A stretch of 50,258 nt of DNA from Fuerstiella sp. (GCA_022843805.1 JALHMY010000075.1:1-50258), one strand, 5' to 3'. Positions 6,178-14,997 are shown, numbered from the stretch's first letter. A program made the numbers and translations. The notes: generated by a model from the sequence alone, not told the origin.

Positions 6178-7374
6178 GTGAGCAAAGAACGCCTTGAACA
6201 TTTAAAAACATGCTGGAATTGCAGTGTCAGCGCTCGTTGTAGTTTGTTCATCAGAACTGTGGGCGATCTTTATCGAGACCTCGCCCTACAGACGCAGAAA
6301 GCGACGATTGAAGTTTATAAGACCACTCTGCGCATTCAGGAAATGAGGGAGGGACAACCAGATTTAGACGCGATGAAGAATTCAATGGAATCATCGGACG
6401 ACGTCGCTTCAAAGGACACAATTTCATCTTCCCTCATCTGGGCTAAAGAAGTGCTCCAGTATGCGAATGAGATGACGCGGTGGTCAAAGAATTTCCGCCG
6501 TCAAAATCATAGTGATGATTTAGAAACTCTTAAAACGCAAAGCGAAGTGGCATGCTGTGGAATGGAATTGCCCGATAGCACGACAAGGCTAGATAGACTG
6601 GAAAGATGCACAGCGCAGCACGGGAAGGTGCAACAACAGATTGAAGCCGGACGCGAAAAGGCAGCGATACTAACGCGGTTATTCAATGAGGAACGAAACT
6701 CTGCTCTGATTCAAACGGACATTGTCTCAGCGCCTCTAAAAAGGCAACAATCGTTACAGGGAATCGGTATCCGGTTTGCGGAACAGTGCAATATATGGTT
6801 TCATTGCCCGGATCGATTAGAAATTGCCCCCGAGTACTTGACCCTTTTTATCGCGATCGTCAATGACTTGATTTACATTGTCGAATGTCGCAAACCTGCT
6901 GAGGTGCCAGTATCTCTCCTGGACGGTAACCGCTTAAGGCGATTGGTACGTGCTTCTGTCCCACTGCTTTGTCCTACGTTTTCTATGGAAGACGGAATCG
7001 AATGGGGACATCTGGTGGGCGAGTTTCTGACTGACTTCGAGCGATTCAGAATACATTTAGACGAACATAAGAACAGCACTCCAGACCTCGCAAAGGAATT
7101 TGGAATCAGCCTGGATATGACCAATCAACTGATTTCCCGGTCTGGGTCGAAGTACGAGCATATCGAACCGATACACTTGTCCGCGGCAATATGGGATTTG
7201 CTGCGAGAGCTATTATCTGCGGGAAAAAATGGAACAACGCGAAAGCAGCTTGCCGAAAAGCTGAAAACAAGTGAGCGGGCAATAAGCACACGGAAAACGG
7301 CCTTAAAAAATAGTCTTTTTGTCTTAGATCTTACTATCCCCGGCGACGAATTTCGCTTAGCTGCCATTTGCTGA
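6178..7374 (+). CDS. Hypothetical protein with C-terminal winged-helix-like domain
   Basis: A 398-residue protein starting at a GTG (6178); the ribosome-binding site is weak. I do not recognise the family. The N-terminus has cysteines in CWNCSVSARC, possibly a small metal site. A charged helical region follows (residues about 40-180). The C-terminal 70 residues (KQLAEKLKTSERAISTRKTA) look like a winged helix-turn-helix. Codon use is more A/T-rich than the genes on either side, suggesting a separate origin. It is the first gene of the mobile-element module and could regulate or initiate replication, but that is only inference from position. Confidence 0.6.
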   Translation: MSKERLEHLKTCWNCSVSARCSLFIRTVGDLYRDLALQTQKATIEVYKTTLRIQEMREGQPDLDAMKNSMESSDDVASKDTISSSLIWAKEVLQYANEMTRWSKNFRRQNHSDDLETLKTQSEVACCGMELPDSTTRLDRLERCTAQHGKVQQQIEAGREKAAILTRLFNEERNSALIQTDIVSAPLKRQQSLQGIGIRFAEQCNIWFHCPDRLEIAPEYLTLFIAIVNDLIYIVECRKPAEVPVSLLDGNRLRRLVRASVPLLCPTFSMEDGIEWGHLVGEFLTDFERFRIHLDEHKNSTPDLAKEFGISLDMTNQLISRSGSKYEHIEPIHLSAAIWDLLRELLSAGKNGTTRKQLAEKLKTSERAISTRKTALKNSLFVLDLTIPGDEFRLAAIC

Positions 7375-7478
7375 TTTCTGATCAGCAACGCTTTTTTGTG
7401 GATAGTGCATTCACTGACACCGACGTGCAGAATCCTTTCATGGTGGTGATTCACTCACAATCCCTGAGAGGATTTTTT

Positions 7479-7799
7479 ATGCACACAGCGAACGCAGTTC
7501 CCGACAATGCACTTCAACCGTTAACTGAAGCCGTTCGGCAGGTCATCCCCGGCAATGTGAACCCGTCAACACCTTGGCGCTGGGTTACTCGAGGAATCGC
7601 CGGACTCGACGGCGAACGCATCAGATTGCCGGTCACCTATGTGGGCCGCGCACCGCACACAACGAAAGCCGCCGTCCGGCAGTGGCTGGCAGACGTGACC
7701 GCCGCCCGCCTTGCCCGTATGGCTCGCACTCAGCAGCGAGCCGCGGACGTAACCGGTGCGGAACTCGAAGCGGTTGGTCTGACGGCTGGGCGGCGATGA
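7479..7799 (+). CDS. DUF1580-type excisionase-like protein
   Basis: A 106-residue protein with the motif STPWRWVTRGIAGLDGERIR near residues 30-50 and a short C-terminal helix. This resembles planctomycete DUF1580 proteins, small winged-helix excisionase-like DNA-binding proteins where STxxRWxxxG is the recognition helix region. The start at 7479 is preferred because CTGAGAGG lies seven bases upstream. The frame is open upstream to 7368 but has no ribosome-binding site there. In this family such genes sit in integrative elements and may direct excision or regulate the element. It precedes the DUF669/primase/helicase cluster. Confidence 0.7.
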   Translation: MHTANAVPDNALQPLTEAVRQVIPGNVNPSTPWRWVTRGIAGLDGERIRLPVTYVGRAPHTTKAAVRQWLADVTAARLARMARTQQRAADVTGAELEAVGLTAGRR

Positions 7800-7893
7800 A
7801 CAGCCCGCTACGGCTATGCCCGGGCATTCTACTGACGCACTTTTTCGTAGCCGCAATCGCCCGACGTCACAACGCCTCTAAATGAAGCAAGCC

Positions 7894-7916
7894 CCTGATT
7901 CCAAAGTGGAACCAGG
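7894..7916. other. Short hairpin upstream of the 7985 gene
   Basis: CCTGATTCCA, AAG, TGGAACCAGG form a stem of ten with one mismatch. It lies in the leader of the downstream gene. Role unknown. Confidence 0.35.
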
Positions 7917-7984
7917 AGCCCGTTCCGTGTCCGCTGGTCGCATACCCTGAGAAGTTTCGACCAGCATTTTCAGAAAGGCCAATC

Positions 7985-8293
7985 ATGGCCAAAGGCAGTT
8001 CGAAAGGAAAGGGAGAGTCTGAAAATGACGAACCCAAACGCCGGAAAGTCTCGAAGTCTGAGACGTTTGCGGCGGTGCAATCAGAGTTTCTGCAGATCCT
8101 GAAACTTCGGAAGACCGCAACTGTGGATCTCGTCCACAAACGTCTGGACATCCCCGTTGAGGGGTTACCGAGCATAGGGCGAGCAATCGCCGATCTCGCT
8201 GAGCAGGGGCGAATTGTCAAAGTAGAGTTCCGACCGACTCAGCGCGGAGTGGCGCACGGCAGGAACGTGTTCGTCTGGAAACTCATTCGCTAA
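7985..8293 (+). CDS. Small basic winged-helix-like hypothetical protein
   Basis: A 102-residue protein with a lysine-rich, probably disordered N-terminus (first 25 residues). It is followed by a helical region that ends in VHKRLDIPVEGLPSIGRAIA and DLAEQGRIVKVEF, a pattern typical of a winged helix with a beta hairpin. AAAGGCC lies just upstream of the ATG. It is part of the element's early gene cluster. A DNA-binding role is plausible but unproven. Confidence 0.6.
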   Translation: MAKGSSKGKGESENDEPKRRKVSKSETFAAVQSEFLQILKLRKTATVDLVHKRLDIPVEGLPSIGRAIADLAEQGRIVKVEFRPTQRGVAHGRNVFVWKLIR

Positions 8294-8327
8294 CGCATAG
8301 TCGATTCGACGGACCATAGACGAAAGA

Positions 8328-8357
8328 AGCGGGGCCGATTGGCAGTCGGTCCCCGCT
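8328..8357. terminator. Hairpin between the small wHTH gene and DUF669
   Basis: AGCGGGGCCGA (8328-8338) pairs with TCGGTCCCCGCT (8346-8357), with one bulged base. There is no clear T-run, so it could be an attenuator or processing site as easily as a terminator. Confidence 0.4.
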
Positions 8358-8432
8358 CATATCAATCTCGCTGGCATCATTGGCGATGCCGGCCGCAACA
8401 GGTTTCGACTTTCCATTCAAGGGGCTCATTCG

Positions 8433-8897
8433 ATGAACAGAAAATCTCTGTCAGACATTTTATCCGGTGGAAGTGGCAATAACATCAACAACCTTTGGGA
8501 TTCGACGGAGGCCGCGGACGAATTCGGTCCGCTTCCCCCGGCGAAGTATGTTTGCCATTGGGTCGAAGGGGAATTAACCAATTCCACGAAGAAAGGAACG
8601 CCCGGTTACAAACTGACTTTCAAAGTGATTGAGGGGGAGCATACCGGCCGCAAGTTGTGGCACGATATCTGGCTGACTCAAAACGCGATGGGCATGGCAA
8701 AGCGAGATCTCGCACGCCTGGGGATTACATCGCCGCAACAATTGGAGCAGCCTATCCCCCGGTGGCTTCGGTGTAATGTTGTGGCCGTCCTGCGCCGCGA
8801 TGATGACGGGACTGAACGCAACGCCGTCAAGACTTACGAAGTGATCGGGAAAGATGAACCGGCAGCGGATCCGTTTGCACCAACGACGGAGGTGTGA
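8433..8897 (+). CDS. DUF669 family phage/element protein
   Basis: A 154-residue protein with the DUF669 signature: GPLPPAKYVCHWVEGELTNS, GTPGYKLTFKVIEGEHTGRK, LWHDIWLT and MAKRDLARLGI. DUF669 proteins occur next to primase/helicase genes of temperate phages and integrative elements. They are thought to bind single-stranded DNA, though this is not firmly established. AAGGGGCTC precedes the ATG. The stop is three bases before the primase start, and the primase ribosome-binding site (GGAGGTG, 8888-8894) lies inside this gene's end. The two are therefore almost certainly co-transcribed. Confidence 0.8.
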   Translation: MNRKSLSDILSGGSGNNINNLWDSTEAADEFGPLPPAKYVCHWVEGELTNSTKKGTPGYKLTFKVIEGEHTGRKLWHDIWLTQNAMGMAKRDLARLGITSPQQLEQPIPRWLRCNVVAVLRRDDDGTERNAVKTYEVIGKDEPAADPFAPTTEV

Positions 8898-8900
8898 ACG

Positions 8901-9869
8901 ATGCTTGAACCCTCCGCATTCCCCTATGGTTTTCGAGTGGTCGACGGGAGAGATCAGGAACGCAGGTTGTGCGACTTCAACGCCGCATTCGTCGCGCATC
9001 TGGGCGACGATGAGCGAGCCGCAAACGGCAAGGAAGTCTATCTCAGCGCTTACCAGTTCTCTGACGACTTCCGGCGGTATCTGACGACGCACGGCACTGT
9101 GAAAGGATTCACGGGGCCGACGTGGTCCTCATGGCTGTGGTTCGATATCGACCGGGAGAACTTCAGTGAAGCACAGCAGGACGCCCGCCGCCTGGTGGGT
9201 TTCTTGTGTGACCAGTGGACGATTGGCGCTGACAGCCTGTTGCTGTTCTTTAGTGGTCGGAAAGGTTTTCACGTTGGTGTCCCGACGTCATTGTGGGACG
9301 CACAGCCGGCCGACACTTTCCACGCCTGCGCAAAGCACTTTGCGACGTGTCTGGCATCCTTAGCGGCTGTGGTCATTGATGACGGAGTGTATGACAGGGT
9401 GAGACTGTTTCGGGCACCAAACAGCCGGCACCAGAAAAGCGGTCTGCACAAATGACGTTTGACGTCTGAGGAATTCTTCGGGATGTCAGCGGATGCTATT
9501 CTGAGGCAGGCGAGCGAGCCGCAGGAAAGCGAACTGCCGAAGCCAGTCCCAGTCAATGAGCGAGCCGCCGCGGATTGGGCCGACGCGGTCAGCTTCATGG
9601 AGAAGCACGCCGAAGTGGTCAGCCTGAAAGGCAGCGACGATGCCAGGCTAAACGCCCTGACTCGTGTTTTTATTTGTGAGGGGGCGACGTCTGGAGACCG
9701 GCACCGCCTGTTATATTCGGCCGCTCGCAATCTGGCTGAATTCGGATGTCCTCCAGCACTTGCCCACGCCCTGCTGACGCCTCCGGGATTGGACAGCGGT
9801 TTGTCCCCGTCACATGTGCGCCGGCAGATTGATTGCGGACTGAATGACGGAGGGCCGCACAGTGGATAA
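8901..9869 (+). pseudogene. Archaeo-eukaryotic-type primase, split by one in-frame TGA
   Basis: The frame from the ATG at 8901 (strong GGAGGTG at good spacing) stops at TGA 9453-9455 after 184 residues. The same frame then continues open to the TAA at 9867-9869, giving 322 codons in all. The first part holds the AEP catalytic core: WFDIDRE with D82 and D84, FSGRKGFHVG with H124, and the third-acid region VIDDGVYDRVRLFRAPNSRH. The second part (EEFFGMSADAILRQASEPQE and a helical C-terminal domain) looks like the natural continuation. The TGA falls where GLHK-R-RLT would be expected, one C-to-T change from CGA. A truncated but catalytically complete protein is possible. Suppression or a sequencing error are alternatives. 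Confidence 0.75.
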
Positions 9870-10755
9870 TCCGTCCTTCATTTCCGCCGCCGATGCCTTC
9901 CCCGATTGGCGCGACGACGTGTTGATGGGAACGCCGCCGATTCTGTTTCCGGTGGCGGATTCCTCCAGCACGTTATCCAGACTCGAGATTGGGCCGGGAT
10001 TGGTCACACTGATCGGGGGAGCCCCGGGGGCAGGTAAGACGGCTTTCGTGAATCAGATCGTTGTCGATGCCTTGCGGCTGACGAATTCCCTTCGGGCCGT
10101 TATCTGCAATATCGAGATGACGCCGGCTGTCCTGCTGAATCGTCAGCTCGCCCGCCTGAGTGGAATTGACCTTCAGACGATTCGTTACCGGCAATTCGGG
10201 AATGAGCACAGCAGCAGGCTTGAGGCCGGATTGAACACGCTGGAGGGCATAGGGGAGAGGCTCGCCTTCTGTCAACCGCCTTATGATTTGGGCAACGTGG
10301 CCGCAACGGCTGACGCATTCGGGGGGAATCTGATTGTGTTGGATTACATCCAGCGAATCGCACCGCCTGGGGAGCACAACGACAAACGGGGCAGCGTTGA
10401 TGCCTGCATGAACTTCATTCGGCAGTTTTCCGACTTCGGGGTGGCGGTCATCGTCGTCGCCGCGGTCAGCCGGACAAAGGACAGCAAAGGTCGGTCATCC
10501 TATGACGCCGAAGGGCTGAGTCTGGCATCGTTCCGGGAGTCGTCTGAATTGGAATTCGGGGCTGACGACGCTTTCATTCTTGCCCGCACGTCAGAGCAGC
10601 AGGTTTTATTGAAGCACTTGAAAGCCCGGCACTCGGAACCCTGTAACCATTTGATGGACTTCGACGGCGCTTTGCAGCGGTTCACGCCGGTGGCATCGTC
10701 CGAGAATCAGAGCAACGGTCAGCAGGGAAGCCGCTTCAACGTGTCAGCGTTGTGA
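9862..10755 (+). CDS. DnaB-like RecA-fold replicative helicase
   Basis: A 297-residue protein with Walker A GGAPGAGKTAF, Walker B LIVLDYIQRI, and a sensor-like VIVVAAVSRTKDS. The ending SLASFRESSELEFGADDAFI matches the DnaB C-terminal domain (R-E-S-x-x-[IL]-E-xxAD). The N-terminal DnaB domain is missing, as in many element-encoded helicases paired with a separate primase. The GTG at 9862 is chosen because GGAGGG lies seven bases upstream and it overlaps the primase end by 8 bases; an ATG at 9844 lacks such a site. It should unwind DNA ahead of the element's replication fork and work with the upstream primase. Confidence 0.85.
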   Translation: MDNPSFISAADAFPDWRDDVLMGTPPILFPVADSSSTLSRLEIGPGLVTLIGGAPGAGKTAFVNQIVVDALRLTNSLRAVICNIEMTPAVLLNRQLARLSGIDLQTIRYRQFGNEHSSRLEAGLNTLEGIGERLAFCQPPYDLGNVAATADAFGGNLIVLDYIQRIAPPGEHNDKRGSVDACMNFIRQFSDFGVAVIVVAAVSRTKDSKGRSSYDAEGLSLASFRESSELEFGADDAFILARTSEQQVLLKHLKARHSEPCNHLMDFDGALQRFTPVASSENQSNGQQGSRFNVSAL

Positions 10756-10784
10756 GGCGAGTCTGAGGACAGCGAGGTGAGCCC

Positions 10785-11216
10785 GTGAGGAACGGCAACA
10801 GGCTTTCCGGGGTTTCAGTCATGCCGCCGATGAGACCGCCGCAGATAACGCCTCCAGCAACGTCAGAGCAGACCACATCGACCGGCACAACGGAACGGAG
10901 TCATTCCAGATTTCAGAGCAGGCCGAAGGGGTCAGCCGCTCGTTTCAAACTGCTGAAAAAATTCGTTGACCAGACGATGCAACAATTGACGCCGCGACAG
11001 GTCAGCGTCTGGTTGTGCCTGTTCCGGGATTCACGCAACGGGACGGCAACGGCCGCACAGTCTTACATCGCAACACGCTGTGGACTGCAACGCCCGACGG
11101 TCAGCACCACTATCGGAGAACTCGAAGCCCTCGGTCTGGTCGTCATCATTCACCGGGGTGGCATCAATCGGGGGCTTTCCCGGTACCGTGTTTGTGCGAT
11201 TGTCAGCACGGGCTGA
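10785..11216 (+). CDS. MarR-like winged-helix DNA-binding protein
   Basis: A 143-residue protein with a disordered, Pro/Thr-rich N-terminal third. A winged helix follows: LTPRQVSVWLCLFRDSRNGT, then SYIATRCGLQRPTVSTTIGE, LEALGLVVIIHRGG. The GTG at 10785 follows GAGGTGAG at good spacing. An ATG at 10821 is an alternative. It is the last gene of the replication cluster. It is probably a regulator or a replication accessory (fork-loading proteins of similar design are known in plasmids), but the sequence does not decide. Confidence 0.65.
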   Translation: MRNGNRLSGVSVMPPMRPPQITPPATSEQTTSTGTTERSHSRFQSRPKGSAARFKLLKKFVDQTMQQLTPRQVSVWLCLFRDSRNGTATAAQSYIATRCGLQRPTVSTTIGELEALGLVVIIHRGGINRGLSRYRVCAIVSTG

Positions 11217-11420
11217 ACGAGTCAGCGGTGAGTTTGCGTGACTCGGTCAATTCAGCGGTGTTGAACGCGGAATGGGACTTGATTCTCATTTTGATAATCA
11301 GAAAACCACGTAAAATAACAGTCGCCGCAAGTCGCCTCTCCCTAGCGGCAAAGTTACGATTGACCGTCGGTGCGTCTGAAGTCAGCGTGCCACGATCTCA
11401 TGATTGAAGAGGGGGGCATC

Positions 11421-12197
11421 ATGAAATTGCACGGTCTTTGGATTGCTGGATTGATGTTCTCATTCAGTGCGTTCGCTCTGCCCAACGCAGCACTTGGAGG
11501 CGCGATTTTTGATGGCGGTTTTGAAAGCGGGAATTTCAGCAACAATCACTGGGGTGGAAGTTTTGGATACGATTCTTATGGAAACGCCGAAATACGGATC
11601 GCTTCTTCCGTGGAACTCACTGAGTTGTTGCGCACGATCGGACCAACGGAAGGGTCTCGATTTGGCTATGGTCGGGCAACGCAGGTAACTCCCGAAACGC
11701 ATCCTTTATCGAACATCACCTACGCAGATGCAAGATTGCTGAATTACTTTAGTGCATCCAACGGACAAGTTCTGACAGGCGATTATTTCTCATTCCTGAA
11801 GTCGGATTTCTTAGTTGGGAGCAATTCATTTGCCGATTTTCGCCTTGGCATTTACGCAGCGAAAACAGGAACAGGACCTCCGGACATCGGAACTCTTGTT
11901 GCTGAACTTGTAGGCTACCGTGTAGAGAACGGAAGTCTGTTTTCGGACTGGACCTCTGTCTCGTATACATTCAACACGAGTGGACAATTTTGGGTGGTGG
12001 CCGAAGCGCTATCACGTGGAAGTGGTCCGAACACAAACTCAATTGCAGCTTTTGGATTAGACAACTTCCGGCTCGATGATGCATCTCTTCAATTCGGTGA
12101 CGTCCCCGAACCCGCTTCCCTCGCCATGTGGTCCCTTGGAGCACTCGGCATGATGTTCGCCCTTCGCAAGCGTCAGCAAAAGAAGCTGGCGGCGTAA
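11421..12197 (+). CDS. PEP-CTERM sorting-signal secreted protein
   Basis: A 258-residue exported protein. The start at 11421 has AGAGGGGGG a few bases upstream and opens a signal peptide (FSFSAFALPNAALGGAIFDG). The middle resembles a jelly-roll/beta-sandwich (IFDGGFESGNFSNNHWGGSF, SDWTSVSYTFNTSGQFWVVA). The end is a textbook PEP-CTERM tail: VPEPASLAMW, a hydrophobic helix, then basic RKRQQKK. PEP-CTERM proteins are sorted and processed by exosortase and are common in planctomycetes. It sits at the end of the mobile module, is A/T-richer than its neighbours, and is followed by a terminator, so it may be cargo. Ligand unknown. Confidence 0.85.
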   Translation: MKLHGLWIAGLMFSFSAFALPNAALGGAIFDGGFESGNFSNNHWGGSFGYDSYGNAEIRIASSVELTELLRTIGPTEGSRFGYGRATQVTPETHPLSNITYADARLLNYFSASNGQVLTGDYFSFLKSDFLVGSNSFADFRLGIYAAKTGTGPPDIGTLVAELVGYRVENGSLFSDWTSVSYTFNTSGQFWVVAEALSRGSGPNTNSIAAFGLDNFRLDDASLQFGDVPEPASLAMWSLGALGMMFALRKRQQKKLAA

Positions 12198-12226
12198 GCG
12201 TTTCAGCACCTCAACAATGAAACCCC

Positions 12227-12257
12227 AAACGGGCAGCCATCACGGTCGCCCGTTTTT
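12227..12257 (+). terminator. Intrinsic terminator after the PEP-CTERM gene
   Basis: AAACGGGC (12227-12234) pairs with GCCCGTTT (12248-12255) and is followed by more T. It lies 30 bases after the stop codon. Confidence 0.75.
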
Positions 12258-12284
12258 CATTGGTGCCGTGAATCGCAGTGAACG

Positions 12285-12350
12285 TGTCAGCGTATGCTGA
12301 CATTAACGTGTCAGCATTTGTCGAGTTTGCCGGTCAGCATTTGCTGACAC
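12285..12350. repeat. Cluster of TGTCAGC half-sites and palindromes
   Basis: Five copies of GTCAGC or its complement fall in 66 bases. TGTCAGC-GTAT-GCTGACA is a perfect palindrome at 12285-12302. A single TGTCAGC follows at 12309-12315. GTCAGC-ATTT-GCTGAC lies at 12333-12348. The outer pair GTGTCAGC / GCTGACAC also pair. The layout fits iterons or an operator of the adjacent replication module; a REP-type repeat is an alternative. Confidence 0.5.
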
Positions 12351-12357
12351 TATCCAG

Positions 12358-13326
12358 AAGGATATCCAGAGAGGGGAATATCACTTTGACCTTTGAGAGG
12401 ATTGGTTGATAATCTGCAAACCATAACCGGGGAAACTCAGCCGCAGCTTGCCGTAGCCGCAAGGAACGGATTCGAACGATGAGCCCCCGGGGTTTGGGTC
12501 CCTGATTGCTGGCTTTCATTTGTCCGCGATGACGACGCACGGGGCAGCGAGACAGAGTAAGCAAGCAGGCCGAAGGGGAAAGGCAACTCGTTTCAACGGG
12601 TCCCCCTCTCGGCACTTTGACCTGTACCACACACACCGACAGCAGGGGTAAGGTTTCTTTTGTTTGCTGTGCTGGAACTGTGGTTACGGGGGCTGGGGGA
12701 TTCCGTCTGCTGATTGCAAAATCCGACGGCGGGTCCCTCCCGGTGGTCATGGTTCAGGGCGATGACGAAAGCCCCAAGAACGAAACAGAAAGTTAGTGCG
12801 GACTGAGGAATCCGGGGTAAGGGGTATTGTGTCTGCTGATATCCCTGGGGCTTTTGGGTCCCTGTGGGTTGTTCAGTGGGCGGTGCGGTTTCGAAAGTCC
12901 CAAAGCCCGATACATACAGTCCGGCGCTGAATTCGTTCCGGGGTCAGGGGGCGGTCTCGGAATCGACGGGTCCTCCCGGATATCGGTAGAGATCGCAGGT
13001 CTAAGAGAGCAGTTTGTGGGCGATTTTCAGCTCTGCGCCGCGGCTATTGCTTTCTGCCTCTCCGGCAGAGACGCACCCGGGGGGGCCAGAAATGTTGGGG
13101 CCGATGACGCACGAGAACCGCTCTTTAGCCGCGCTCGCCTTTCCGAAAAATGGCGAAACAAACCGGCAGGCCGCAACAGTGACACAAGAGCCGTCAAACC
13201 CGTTTCCCCCCACTTCCCCCCACTTCCGGGGGGAAATGAGTCTAAAGCGATGCAATTGAATAGAGTGGATTGCAATGCCGAAAACAGCCGAATACACTGA
13301 TGAAAAGCGTTCAATTGAATGTTTTC
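12358..13326. other. Gene-poor stretch between element and tRNA-Gly
   Basis: About 970 bases with no gene I can support. Open frames on both strands (for example 12334-12750 minus and 12827-13300 plus) are rich in Arg, Pro and Gly, have no ribosome-binding site and show no motif. A C-run/G-run hairpin (TTCCCCC / GGGGGGAA) lies at about 13214-13236. This is probably the degraded right end of the integrated element next to the tRNA. Confidence 0.4.
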
Positions 13327-13397
13327 GCGGCTGTGGTGTAGTGGTAACACATCAGCTTCCCAAGCTTAGGATGCGGGTTCGATTCCCGCCAGCCGCT
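13327..13397 (+). tRNA. tRNA-Gly (anticodon CCC)
   Basis: A full cloverleaf can be drawn. The acceptor GCGGCTG (13327-13333) pairs with CAGCCGC (13390-13396). The D stem is GTG/CAC. The anticodon stem TCAGC/GCTTA has one mismatch and a loop TTCCCAA, placing CCC at positions 34-36. The T stem is GCGGG/CCCGC with loop TTCGATT. CCA is not encoded. The stem mismatch slightly lowers certainty; a TCC reading would need a worse stem. Confidence 0.85.
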
Positions 13398-13800
13398 TTT
13401 GATTGTCCGAATAGTAATCGTTCGTTGACGAGTCGCTGCGAAAAACTTTGTCCGGCGATGGCATTTCCATTGAGCGGCACGGGGCGAGGTCTGCGGTCGT
13501 CGGCCTGAGTCGGAACAGGGCTCTGCACAGTCCGGACAATGCCGTTGCGGGCTGCGATTCTCGGGATTGGATGCACCGGTCTCCGGCCGCTACGTGGATG
13601 CGGTTGAATCGGCACGGGCGGGGACGTAATCATTTGACAATCTCAAATGGTGTACGTAGTTTCTGTTCTCTGTGATCCGGCGATCAAATGGCTGACAGAC
13701 CGTGGTTGCGCAGAAAGATCCCATGGCTCAGTTCCTGGGGCTCTTCGCACACAGGCATCGCATCAGACAAGACTCAAACAATTCACTTTGGAGATCAGTA
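13398..13800. other. Non-coding stretch, tRNA-Gly to sugar isomerase gene
   Basis: No supported gene. Open frames here lack ribosome-binding sites. The frame of the next gene is open back to 13702, but the true start is at 13801. Confidence 0.45.
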
Positions 13801-14796
13801 ATGGGACGACCGGTTACACTTTTCACCGGCCAGTGGGCAGACCTGTCTTTGGAAGAACTCTGCAAAAAAGCTCGTGAATTTGGCTATGACGGTCTTGAGC
13901 TCGCCTGCTGGGGAGATCATTTTGAAGTCGATAAGGCGTTGTCTGATGATGCCTACTGTACTCGGAAACGTGAGCTCCTGGAAAAGCACGACCTGAAACT
14001 GTTTGCAATTTCCAACCACCTTGTCGGACAGGCAGTTCTTGACAACATTGATGCTCGCCATAAGACCATTCTTCCAGGTTATGTCTGGGGCGACGGCGAT
14101 CCTGCTGGCGTGAATGCTCGTGCCATTGAAGAAATGAAAAACACGGCTCGCGCTGCTCAGAAGCTGGGAGTCAGTATCGTTAACGGATTCACCGGGTCCA
14201 GCGTCTGGCATCTGATCTACGATTTCCCGCCCACTCCAAAGTCAATGTATGACAAGGGTTTTGAACTTCTCGCGGAGCGATGGAATCCCATTCTGGATGT
14301 GTTCCAGGAATGTGGAGTGAAGTTTGCCCTGGAAGTGCATCCCACAGAGATTGCGTTCGACATCTATTCGGCTGAACGAGCCTTGCAGGCTCTGAATCAT
14401 CGGGAAGAGTTCGGATTTAACTTTGATCCAAGCCATCTGATCTGGCAGGGCGTGGATCCGGTTGAGTTCATTCGCTACTTCCCTGACCGCATTTATCATG
14501 TTCACATGAAAGACGCGTCGGTGACTCTGAATGGTCGAAGCGGAATTCTGAGCAGTCATCTGTCATTCGGTGATGCTCGTCGAGGCTGGGACTTCCGCAG
14601 TGTGGGACGTGGCGGAGTGCGATTTGAAGAAATCATACGAGCATTGAACGCCTGCAAATACAGTGGTCCGCTGTCTGTCGAATGGGAAGACAGCGGTATG
14701 GACCGTGAACATGGTGCGGCAGAAGCAGCTCAGTTCTGTAAAAATGTTGACTTCCAGCCGTCAGGCCGGGCGTTTGATGCAGCGTTTGGCGATTAG
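13801..14796 (+). CDS. Sugar phosphate isomerase/epimerase (TIM-barrel, AP-endonuclease-2 fold)
   Basis: A 331-residue TIM-barrel protein. The start at 13801 follows TTGGAGATC at good spacing. Typical metal-site segments are visible: [30 protein letters not shown] (Glu), [14 protein letters not shown] (Asp, His), YHVHMKDA (His) and [12 protein letters not shown] (Glu). This order of Glu-Asp-His-His-Glu is the divalent-metal site of the xylose-isomerase-like superfamily. The substrate is probably a sugar or inositol derivative; planctomycetes carry many such paralogues. Its TAG stop is formed by the left end of dispersed repeat copy 2. Convergent with rsgA. Confidence 0.85.
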   Translation: MGRPVTLFTGQWADLSLEELCKKAREFGYDGLELACWGDHFEVDKALSDDAYCTRKRELLEKHDLKLFAISNHLVGQAVLDNIDARHKTILPGYVWGDGDPAGVNARAIEEMKNTARAAQKLGVSIVNGFTGSSVWHLIYDFPPTPKSMYDKGFELLAERWNPILDVFQECGVKFALEVHPTEIAFDIYSAERALQALNHREEFGFNFDPSHLIWQGVDPVEFIRYFPDRIYHVHMKDASVTLNGRSGILSSHLSFGDARRGWDFRSVGRGGVRFEEIIRALNACKYSGPLSVEWEDSGMDREHGAAEAAQFCKNVDFQPSGRAFDAAFGD

Positions 14797-14912
14797 TGCA
14801 TTGTCAGGATAACAAAATCGGGTTGAAGGTAGTGGGTCCTGCTAAAGATCTCGTGGCTGCAGGACCTTTAGCAAGGTCCACTACCCGAAATTCAAAGCTT
14901 GACAAAGCACCA
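14794..14912. repeat. Dispersed palindromic repeat, copy 2
   Basis: A 119-base element. The left end TA-GTGCATTGTCAGG and the right end TTGACAAAGCAC-CA are imperfect inverted repeats. Two inner hairpins follow the family plan: GTCCTGCTAAAGATC, then GGACCTTTAGCAAGGTCC. The first TAG (14794-14796) is the stop codon of the sugar isomerase gene. It lies between convergent genes. Confidence 0.85.
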
Positions 14913-14964
14913 GGGTCGGGACTGTTCACAACACCGGCCAGTGAAGTCTGCAGCGGATTTATTC

Positions 14965-14997
14965 GATCCCGTCATTCCATGAATGACGGGATCTTTT
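14965..14997 (+). terminator. Strong intrinsic terminator
   Basis: GATCCCGTCATTC (14965-14977), loop CAT, GAATGACGGGATC (14981-14993), then TTTT. A perfect 13-bp stem ends transcription from the sugar isomerase side. Confidence 0.85.

Noticed and set aside
8901-9869. TGA in the primase as a recoded (Sec or reassigned) codon
   Set aside because: TGA is an ordinary stop in nearby genes (for example the zeta-type kinase and clear core genes such as kdsD), and no SECIS-like hairpin is evident directly after it; a point mutation is simpler.
12334-12750. 138-codon minus-strand frame after the PEP-CTERM gene
   Set aside because: Starts inside an inverted-repeat cluster, no ribosome-binding site, sequence looks like random G/C-rich translation.
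12827-13300. 157-codon frame before tRNA-Gly
   Set aside because: Gly/Arg/Ser-rich with no motif and no ribosome-binding site; composition explains the lack of stops.
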